Part shown: positions 1-5,521 of the stretch, piece after piece
Numbering within the stretch: the first letter of the stretch is position 1
Layout: every line of letters begins with the position of its first letter
NCBI GenBank assembly: GCA_002722525.1
Contig: PBMJ01000025.1
Span: 1 to 9,177 of the forward strand
Source: Acidimicrobiaceae bacterium
Lineage (GTDB): Bacteria; Actinomycetota; Acidimicrobiia; Acidimicrobiales; UBA8592
Direction: 5' to 3'
Length of the DNA stretch: 9,177 nt
Program-made: the position numbers and the translations under genes
Notes under the pieces: model-generated
Seen by the model: only the letters and a program-made list of their open reading frames with translations
Told to the model about the DNA's origin: nothing
Databases searched by the model: none

Positions 1-826
1 CTTGATTAAGCATTCCTCGGAAAATACGATAGTCACTTGCCAGAGATCCAGTGTGGCTAGCAGCTGCCTTTGCCCCTTCTGGACTGGATCCACCTCGGAT
101 GACAATGACGGGCTTTGTTTTACTTGCTTGGCTAATGGCTTGGAAAAGCTTCCTACCGTCAGGTATACCCTCGAGGTATAAAACAATGACTTGCGTTTCA
201 GGGTCGTCAGAAAAATAATCCACATAATCCGAAGCCCTCAGACAAGTTTGATTTCCAATTGATATCCCACGAGATATCCCAATACCGTAATACCTCGATA
301 AATTCATAAAAGATGAAAGGAGATTCCCTGATTGACTCGCTATTGCTATCTTGCCTTCTGGAGGGAAAGGCGCCACAATTTGCGAGCAAAGTCTCGATGG
401 TGTGGAAACAAATCCTTGCCCATTGGGTCCTGAAATAGCTATCCCAAGTTCTTTCGATAGATTTAGTAGTTCTATTTCTGTTTTCTCGCCGTCCTTACCC
501 ATTTCGCTGTAACCGCCTGAGACAATAAAAGCAGCTTTGACACCTATTTTGGCTGCTTCAATCAATGTTTGCGGCACCGCATGCGAAGGGACGCATATCA
601 TTGCGAAATCAACTTCTCCATTTGGAATTTCGTGCAGCTCTTTTACGGTTGTGATACCAAGTAAGGAAATAGTTTCTTTATTAGTCGCATAAACGGGTCC
701 TTCAAATCCTGAATCTAAAATGTTATGAAGGGCGACAAATCCGAATTTCCCTGGGTGGCTTGATGCACCAACAACGACTACTCCCTTTGGGTCAAATAAA
801 GTTCCCAAGTTCGGTTTATCACTCAT
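1..826 (-). CDS. Acyl/acetyl-CoA synthetase (ADP-forming) alpha subunit, CoA-binding; 3' end beyond window
   Basis: The gene reads leftward from ATG at 826 and stays open to the window edge, giving about 275 residues of a family usually near 450-460. It encodes the CoA-binding and phosphohistidine half of an NDP-forming acyl-CoA synthetase (acyl-CoA + ADP + Pi to acid + ATP + CoA, reversible, cytosolic). The N-terminus has the Rossmann CoA-binding pattern GVVVVGASSHPGKFG (residues 15-29). A succinyl-CoA-ligase-like domain follows with IAIASQSGN. ASHTGSLASDYRIF near residues 256-269 carries H258, which by motif matches the catalytic phosphohistidine of archaeal ADP-forming acetyl-CoA synthetases; the usual LAG here reads LAS. 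The start overlaps the beta-subunit stop by 8 nt (ATGAGTGA), so translational coupling is likely. Substrate cannot be told from sequence; acetate, branched-chain and aryl acids are all possible. The missing C-terminus is outside the window, not a truncation. Confidence 0.88.
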   Translation of the reverse strand, partial: MSDKPNLGTLFDPKGVVVVGASSHPGKFGFVALHNILDSGFEGPVYATNKETISLLGITTVKELHEIPNGEVDFAMICVPSHAVPQTLIEAAKIGVKAAFIVSGGYSEMGKDGEKTEIELLNLSKELGIAISGPNGQGFVSTPSRLCSQIVAPFPPEGKIAIASQSGNLLSSFMNLSRYYGIGISRGISIGNQTCLRASDYVDYFSDDPETQVIVLYLEGIPDGRKLFQAISQASKTKPVIVIRGGSSPEGAKAAASHTGSLASDYRIFRGMLNQ

Positions 827-1463
827 ACAGCTCTACCAACGCGTCAACTGCTACTGGCACTCCATCATCAATCAATAATGGGTTTATATCAATTGATAGG
901 ATATCCTCTCGATCCATAGCGCATTCGCCTAAGGCCGCTAAAGTATCAGCAAGTTTCTCCAAATCAACCTCTGGTTCTCCCCGAAATTTACCGAAAAGTT
1001 CTTTATGAAACAATTCGTCGAACATCGACCATATTTCTTCTCTGGATGCCGGAAGTAGGCGAAATACGACATCCTTAATAATTTCAGTAAATATTCCGCC
1101 CACACCAAATGCCAAAACAAGTCCGTACTCTTCGTTTCGAGTGACACCAGCTATAAATTCACGTGAACTCTTAACTTGTTCTGAAATCAGTAACGTGGTC
1201 TGGCCGTCGACAGTTTCATATAAGTCGGCCACAGCATTTCGAATAGAGCTTTCACTACCTAAATTTAGCTTTACTCCGTTGAGTTCCGTTTTGTGAGAAA
1301 ACTCAGCTCCGCTAATTTTAAGAACTACTGGAAATCCTATTATTTCAGATTGTTCTATCGCCTCCTCCGCTGAGTGAACGATGGCATCTTTTGTAATCTT
1401 AATTCCGTAGCTTCGCAAGAGCTCCTTGCTTTCGAATTCGCTTAATGAGTAACGCTTCGACAT
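819..1463 (-). CDS. Acyl/acetyl-CoA synthetase (ADP-forming) beta subunit, ATP-grasp
   Basis: This 214-residue protein is a stand-alone ATP-grasp subunit (ATP-grasp_5 type), close to the roughly 230 residues of archaeal ACD beta subunits. It binds the nucleotide and passes phosphate to or from the alpha-subunit histidine. Visible motifs are FPVVLKISG (nucleotide-binding Lys49), SHKTELNGV (H57, the loop histidine that by motif matches a beta-subunit His implicated in phosphoryl relay), EFIAGVTRNEEYG, FGVGGIFTEIIKDVVFRLLP, and SIDINPLLI, whose acidic/Asn residues should hold Mg. The ATG at 1463 is preceded by AGAGGG (1475-1470) at good spacing. Beta precedes alpha and overlaps it by 8 nt, so the two form one operon. 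In many bacteria the halves are fused into a protein of about 700 residues; here they are split. Confidence 0.9.
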   Translation of the reverse strand: MSKRYSLSEFESKELLRSYGIKITKDAIVHSAEEAIEQSEIIGFPVVLKISGAEFSHKTELNGVKLNLGSESSIRNAVADLYETVDGQTTLLISEQVKSSREFIAGVTRNEEYGLVLAFGVGGIFTEIIKDVVFRLLPASREEIWSMFDELFHKELFGKFRGEPEVDLEKLADTLAALGECAMDREDILSIDINPLLIDDGVPVAVDALVELYE

Positions 1464-1562
1464 AATCCACCCTCTTACTTACGAATTTCACCTTATAGCT
1501 GCATAAGGCGATTAGTTACGCCATCTAGGCAAATTGCTTAAACCTGTGGTTAGATGCATGGT
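1464..1562. promoter_or_regulatory. Divergent intergenic region with two overlapping small hairpins
   Basis: This gap lies between the divergently transcribed synthetase operon and the plus-strand unknown gene, so it should hold both promoters. It contains the inverted repeat CCTTAT-AGCTGC-ATAAGG (1491-1496 with 1503-1508), then GGCG-ATTAGTTA-CGCC (1507-1510 with 1519-1522). The two share bases 1507-1508, so they cannot both form fully. I could not place convincing -35/-10 pairs. Assigning the region a regulatory role rests mainly on its position. Confidence 0.35.
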
Positions 1563-1570
1563 GGAAGGAG
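1563..1570 (+). promoter_or_regulatory. Shine-Dalgarno GGAAGGAG deciding a TTG start
   Basis: GGAAGGAG is followed by a 5-nt spacer (TTAGC) and then TTG at 1576. The earlier in-frame TTG (1534), GTG (1546) and ATG (1558) have no comparable purine tract upstream. This strong site selects the later TTG. Confidence 0.65.
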
Positions 1571-1575
1571 TTAGC

Positions 1576-1959
1576 TTGTACATCATTGCAGCAGTCTTTG
1601 TAGATGACATTTCATTACGAGAAATAGAGGGCTCGGTAGCCCGAATAGACCTCACCGGCGTTCAGTTCTCTTCCTTAGTTGAGAACGATTTTCCTATGAT
1701 CTTCGCGCCTCATCTTGCGCTTCTAATCCATTCAGATGACTCTTCTACTGATAATGGAGCTCTTGAGGTAACGTACCATCGCGGAGATGAACAAATAGCC
1801 AGAAACGTTCAACCTTTAACTATCGAAGCTGGAAAATTCGCTTACCGTCTAGTTCGTGCTGAAATGGAATTTATCGAACCGGGAACGATTGAAGCTCGGT
1901 GCAGGATAGGTGACAACGATCCGATAGTGGTTCCCTACACAATAAAAATACAAAAATGA
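1576..1959 (+). CDS. Conserved-looking protein of unknown function (127 aa)
   Basis: I do not recognise a functional family with confidence. From the TTG at 1576 the product has 127 residues with no signal peptide or membrane segment, so it is probably cytosolic. Short alternating hydrophobic stretches (YIIAAVFVDDISL, ARIDLTGVQFSSL, HLALLIHSDD, ALEVTYHRGDEQIARNVQPL, YRLVRAEMEF, IVVPYTIKI) suggest a mostly beta, immunoglobulin- or jelly-roll-like sandwich. The pattern 'PHLALLI...LEVTYH..GD..IARN..PL' resembles small actinobacterial DUF proteins of the DUF6941 kind, an association from memory only. The in-frame ATG at 1558 would add 6 residues but lacks a ribosome site. It stands 90 nt upstream of transketolase on the same strand and could be co-transcribed with it, though a possible promoter lies in between. 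Confidence 0.72.
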   Translation: MYIIAAVFVDDISLREIEGSVARIDLTGVQFSSLVENDFPMIFAPHLALLIHSDDSSTDNGALEVTYHRGDEQIARNVQPLTIEAGKFAYRLVRAEMEFIEPGTIEARCRIGDNDPIVVPYTIKIQK

Positions 1960-1992
1960 GATTTAACAAATATTCTTTGTCGACATCCCAAC

Positions 1993-2020
1993 TTGGCATC
2001 GTGGCGCCCAATTATTGTAT
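1993..2020 (+). promoter_or_regulatory. Possible promoter of the transketolase-transaldolase unit
   Basis: TTGGCA (1993-1998), a 16-nt spacer and TTGTAT (2015-2020) form a moderate sigma70-like pair ahead of transketolase. The -35 hexamer overlaps the short palindrome CCAA-C-TTGG (1988-1996), which could be an operator or chance. The -10 match is weak, so this is a suggestion only. Confidence 0.3.
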
Positions 2021-2049
2021 GGACTAGGTTCAATGAGTAAGGAAAACCA

Positions 2050-3933
2050 ATGGCGGAAAATAAAGTAGATATCGAATCACGTTGCGTTAACGTTATTCGA
2101 GGCTTAGCTATGGATGCCCCCCATCGTGCGAAGTCTGGCCATCAAGGTACAGCGATGGCATTAGCCCCGCTGGCCCACGTTTTATTCAGCCGGATTTTGC
2201 GTTATAGCGCTCAACATCCGAATTGGGTTAACCGAGATCGCTTTATTCTCAGCGCTGGTCACGCATCGATACTTCAATATGCGATGCTTTATTTGACTGG
2301 CTACGGATTGTCCTTAGATGACATTAAAGATTTCAGACAATGGGATAGTCTTACACCCGGCCACCCTGAGGTAGGGCATACTGTCGGTGTAGAGGTAACT
2401 ACCGGCCCTCTAGGACAGGGATTCGCTAATGCAGTTGGAATGGCTATCTCTGAACGGTGGCTCCGAGAAAAATTCGGCTCAGAGAATATCGACCACTCAA
2501 TATTTACCATCTGTGGAGACGGCGACCTTTCAGAAGGAATAAGTCACGAAGCCGCTTCACTTGCTGGCCAACAACGATTAGGGCGTCTTATATGCATATA
2601 CGATGACAACCATGTGACTATAGATGGCCCAACAGAACTTGCATTACAAGATAACGCAGCGAAGAGGTTCGAAGCTTACGGGTGGGAAGTTATTGATCTA
2701 GGTGAATCTGGAGAGGACCTAAATAAAATTGAAGAAGCCCTTCTACTAGCTAAGTCAAATGAGGATCAGCCGACCCTTGTAATCATCAGATCACATATTG
2801 GTTTCCCCTCGCCTACCTTGACGGATGCCCCTAGCGCTCATGGGTACGCATTTAAGGACGAGGAAATCGCAGAAGTAAAACAAATTATGGACATTCCTCC
2901 TGACGAGCAATTTTATGCTCCTGAGGACGTCATAGGCTTCTATAGAAATGCTGGTTCTAGATATTCACTGGAAGCGTCATCGGCAACTTGGGACCCCAAA
3001 ACCCACCTTGGGAACTGGGATCTCAGCAGCCTCCAATCCCAATATGAATCGCAGATCGGTGATTCGGTAGCAACGCGCGTCGCCAGTGGCCATTGTTTGA
3101 ATGAGATTTCTCAAAGTCTTGCCATTATCGCAGGCGGGGCCGATCTTACAGGTAATACCGGAACAGCTTTAAAAAATACGGATCCCCTGTCCCCCGAAAG
3201 TCCATCAGGGAAACAACTTTACTTTGGCGTAAGAGAACATGCCATGGGGGCAATTATGAACGGCATAGCCCTCCATAGTGGTATCGTTCCTATTGGAGGA
3301 ACTTTCCTTGTCTTCAGCGACTATATGCGTCCTGCCATACGCCTAGCTGCACTGACTCAAGCTAAAGTTATTTATTCATTTACCCATGACTCTGTAGGTG
3401 TTGGTGAGGATGGGCCGACACATCAACCTATTGAACAGATCATGTCACTCCGAGCTATACCCGGTCTACTTGTTATTCGGCCAGCGGATGCTAAGGAGAC
3501 TATTGCTGCTTGGAAGACAGCTTTGAATCACGATGGCCCAACTGCATTGATTCTTTCTCGGCAGAATCTGCCAATACTTGAAGAAACCGATGTAGAAAAA
3601 GCACAAACCGGTATGTACGTTGTTCGCGATCACGAATCCCCTGTGGCAACTCTGATAGCTACTGGGTCAGAGGTTTCGCTCTGCCTCGATTTTGCTGACA
3701 CCCATGAGGTAAAAGTCATTTCGATGCCCAGTTGGGAACTAACTAGATCTAATGAATCCTTAATTGAATCCACTAACCTTTCAGTCTCTGTAGAGGCGGG
3801 GATTACGTTGGGCTGGGCAGCGTACGCTGATAAACATATAGGCATTGACCGTTTCGGGTCATCAGCTCCTGGAAGTATTGCTATGGAAAAACTTGGCATG
3901 AACCACGAAACTATTCAGAAGGCCATTTCCTGA
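2050..3933 (+). CDS. tkt: Transketolase
   Basis: Transketolase moves two-carbon ketol units between pentose phosphate sugars in the cytosol, using thiamine diphosphate and a divalent metal. The 627 residues are slightly shorter than the usual 650-700, but all three domains are present. Expected active-site residues are visible: H31 (SGHQG), H71 (LSAGHAS), H105 (TPGHPEVGH), the cofactor motif GDGDLSEG with D157 through N187 (YDDNH), H264 (SAHG), the catalytic E396 (GVREHAMG), F422, H446 and D454-H458 (HDSVGVGEDGPTHQP), and R504 (SRQNLP). The common SGHPG reads SGHQG. ATG 2050 has AAGGAAAA (2039-2046) close upstream. The stop overlaps the transaldolase start as TGATG. The pairing fits the non-oxidative pentose phosphate branch. 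A DXP-synthase or pyruvate-dehydrogenase identity is ruled out by the transketolase-specific motifs. Confidence 0.97.
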   Translation: MAENKVDIESRCVNVIRGLAMDAPHRAKSGHQGTAMALAPLAHVLFSRILRYSAQHPNWVNRDRFILSAGHASILQYAMLYLTGYGLSLDDIKDFRQWDSLTPGHPEVGHTVGVEVTTGPLGQGFANAVGMAISERWLREKFGSENIDHSIFTICGDGDLSEGISHEAASLAGQQRLGRLICIYDDNHVTIDGPTELALQDNAAKRFEAYGWEVIDLGESGEDLNKIEEALLLAKSNEDQPTLVIIRSHIGFPSPTLTDAPSAHGYAFKDEEIAEVKQIMDIPPDEQFYAPEDVIGFYRNAGSRYSLEASSATWDPKTHLGNWDLSSLQSQYESQIGDSVATRVASGHCLNEISQSLAIIAGGADLTGNTGTALKNTDPLSPESPSGKQLYFGVREHAMGAIMNGIALHSGIVPIGGTFLVFSDYMRPAIRLAALTQAKVIYSFTHDSVGVGEDGPTHQPIEQIMSLRAIPGLLVIRPADAKETIAAWKTALNHDGPTALILSRQNLPILEETDVEKAQTGMYVVRDHESPVATLIATGSEVSLCLDFADTHEVKVISMPSWELTRSNESLIESTNLSVSVEAGITLGWAAYADKHIGIDRFGSSAPGSIAMEKLGMNHETIQKAIS

Positions 3934-5027
3934 TGCCAGTTTTAACTGAGTTATTTGAGAAACATGGTCAAAGTCCATGGCTCGATAACCTAAAGCGAGA
4001 GTGGATTGTATCAGGCGAGCTTCATAATTGGGTCCAAAAGGGAGTTAGAGGTTTGACCTCTAATCCATCTATCTTTGAGAAGGCAATCTCGGATTCGGAA
4101 GCATATGACAACCAGTTTGGCTCTTTGATCAAAGAGGGGCATTCTGTTGAAGAAGCTTACTGGCAACTGGTTCAGAGGGATATATCGGATGCTCTTGAGA
4201 TTCTTAACCCAATACATGAATCTAGCAACGGTGTCGATGGTTATGTATCGGTAGAAGTAGATCCTCGACTTGCACGCAACACAAGGGCCACTATTGATGC
4301 GGCAAGGACACTCGATAACCAGATTAATAGACCTAATCTCTATATTAAGATTCCCGGCACCAGCGAGGGGCTCCCTGCTATAACCCAAATGATTAGTGAA
4401 GGCCGTTCAATTAACGTCACTTTACTATTCTCCATTCAAAGGTATGCAGAAGTAATTGATGCTTACATGTCTGGTTTAGAGTTGGTAGATGGCGACCTTA
4501 GCCATATCTCCTCTGTCGCTTCTTTTTTTATCTCGCGAACAGAGACTGAAGTCGATTCGCGTCTGGATCAGATCGGTTCGGAAGCTGCAATAAACCTCAA
4601 AGGACAAACAGCTGTTGCACAGGGACAACTAGCATATAAACTGTTTTTGAGTGAATTCGATAGTGACCGTTGGCTGGCCCTCAAAGCTCGCGGTGCTCAA
4701 CTACAACGACCCTTATGGGCCTCCACCTCAACAAAAAACCCTAAATACCCTGACACCATGTACGTTGACGAACTAATTGGCCCGAACACTGTCAACACGC
4801 TTCCCGATAATACATTGGCCGCTTTCATCGACCACGGGACTCTCAGCAGATCAGTGGATTCATCATTCGACAATGCTGAGACAGTTCTCCGGAGCGTCGA
4901 AGCTTTGGGGATTGACCTTAGGGAAGTAGCTGACAAACTTGAAGACGAAGGAGTAAAGGCTTTCGAAACTTCCTTTAAAAATCTGCTTACAACTCTTCAA
5001 GAGAAAGCTGATTCGTTGATTTCATAG
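3933..5027 (+). CDS. tal: Transaldolase
   Basis: Transaldolase transfers dihydroxyacetone units between sedoheptulose-7-phosphate and glyceraldehyde-3-phosphate through a Schiff-base lysine. The 364-residue length and sequence fit the long actinobacterial/cyanobacterial type. Visible motifs are SPWLDNLKRE (15-24), GVRGLTSNPSIFEKAI (37-52), VEVDPRLARNT (107-117), and the catalytic LYIKIPGTSEGLPAI with K139. Also present are INVTLLFSIQRYAEVIDAYM and, near the C-terminus, RPLWASTSTKNPKYPDTMYV. A barrel fold of about 330 residues is complete. The start overlaps the transketolase stop by one base and lacks a well-spaced ribosome site, so translation is probably coupled. The strong transaldolase signatures leave little room for another assignment. 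Confidence 0.96.
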   Translation: MPVLTELFEKHGQSPWLDNLKREWIVSGELHNWVQKGVRGLTSNPSIFEKAISDSEAYDNQFGSLIKEGHSVEEAYWQLVQRDISDALEILNPIHESSNGVDGYVSVEVDPRLARNTRATIDAARTLDNQINRPNLYIKIPGTSEGLPAITQMISEGRSINVTLLFSIQRYAEVIDAYMSGLELVDGDLSHISSVASFFISRTETEVDSRLDQIGSEAAINLKGQTAVAQGQLAYKLFLSEFDSDRWLALKARGAQLQRPLWASTSTKNPKYPDTMYVDELIGPNTVNTLPDNTLAAFIDHGTLSRSVDSSFDNAETVLRSVEALGIDLREVADKLEDEGVKAFETSFKNLLTTLQEKADSLIS

Positions 5028-5029
5028 TC

Positions 5030-5046
5030 GGTTGCTTTTTGCAACC
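5030..5046. repeat. Perfect inverted repeat over the hxlR -35 box (possible operator)
   Basis: GGTTGC-TTTTT-GCAACC is a perfect 6-bp inverted repeat with a 5-nt spacer, starting 3 nt after the transaldolase stop. Its left arm contains the likely -35 hexamer of the regulator's promoter. No U-run follows the right arm, which argues against an intrinsic terminator. HxlR dimers bind short palindromes at their own promoters, so self-regulation is a reasonable inference. A stem ending the transaldolase message is the alternative. Confidence 0.5.
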
Positions 5047-5059
5047 AACGTGCTACTAT
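5032..5059 (+). promoter_or_regulatory. Promoter of the hxlR-fbiC unit, probably leaderless
   Basis: TTGCTT (5032-5037), a 16-nt spacer and TACTAT (5054-5059) make a credible sigma70-type promoter. The predicted transcript start, 6-7 nt past the -10 box, falls on the GTG at 5066. There is no ribosome site before that GTG, which fits leaderless translation, common in actinobacteria. Confidence 0.5.
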
Positions 5060-5065
5060 CTCCAC

Positions 5066-5521
5066 GTGCCTAGTTACTCCAATGATTGCTCTATCGAGAT
5101 GACCCTATCTGTCATTGGTGACCGCTGGTCGTTACTGATCCTCCGTGATCTATTCCGAGGTGTTCGGAGGTTCGAGGAATTGCGCAAAGACCTTGGAATC
5201 GCAAAAAATATTCTGAGTGACCGTTTAAACAAGCTACATCAAGCTGGAATTGTTGAACAACAACCATATCAAGTGAAGCCAATAAGAAATGAGTATTTCT
5301 TAACTCATAAAGGGCGCGATCTATCCCCATCTCTTATCGCTCTTATGCACTGGGGTGACCGATGGTACGCAGACGGCGACCCCCCGACAATTCTCACACA
5401 CTCTTTATGCGACACCGCACTAGAGCAAATAACTCATTGCCCGACATGTAACGAACACGTAAATACAGATCAAATATCAAGCCGTCCGGGTAGACGACAT
5501 CATCTATCGAAGTCCGCATGA
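5066..5521 (+). CDS. HxlR-family winged-helix transcriptional regulator
   Basis: HxlR/DUF24 proteins are dimeric winged-helix DNA binders, many of which sense electrophiles or oxidants. From GTG 5066 the protein has 151 residues. The opening SYSNDCSIEMTLSVIGDRW is the family's usual N-terminus, and C8 occupies the position of the conserved redox cysteine of regulators such as YodB. The winged helix spans roughly residues 10-100: LLILRDLFRGVRRFEELRKD, then GIAKNILSDRLNKLHQAGIV, then YFLTHKGRDL in the wing. The C-terminal tail has C115 and the pair C125-PT-C128, a possible metal site. The in-frame TTG at 5039 would add nine residues lying inside the promoter and palindrome, so GTG is preferred. 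The stop overlaps fbiC as ATGA, placing the regulator in one transcript with FO synthase. Repressor or activator role is unknown. Confidence 0.88.
   Translation: MPSYSNDCSIEMTLSVIGDRWSLLILRDLFRGVRRFEELRKDLGIAKNILSDRLNKLHQAGIVEQQPYQVKPIRNEYFLTHKGRDLSPSLIALMHWGDRWYADGDPPTILTHSLCDTALEQITHCPTCNEHVNTDQISSRPGRRHHLSKSA

Noticed and set aside
760..1008. 82-residue plus-strand open frame across the alpha/beta subunit junction
   Set aside because: It is Ser-rich low-information sequence antisense to two confidently assigned genes.
2033..2068. Eleven-codon leader open frame starting ATG 2033 just before transketolase
   Set aside because: It has no ribosome site, no regulatory codon pattern and simply overlaps the transketolase start out of frame.
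4011..4388. 125-residue minus-strand open frame
   Set aside because: It is antisense to the transaldolase catalytic region, including K139, and has no family resemblance.
5030..5046. GGTTGC-T5-GCAACC as an intrinsic terminator of transaldolase
   Set aside because: The thymines are in the loop and no T-tract follows the second arm, so it reads better as an operator, though a weak terminator role is not excluded.
5039..5065. TTG at 5039 as the start of the HxlR regulator
   Set aside because: The extra nine residues fall within the palindrome and promoter, no ribosome site precedes it, and family members start near the GTG at 5066.
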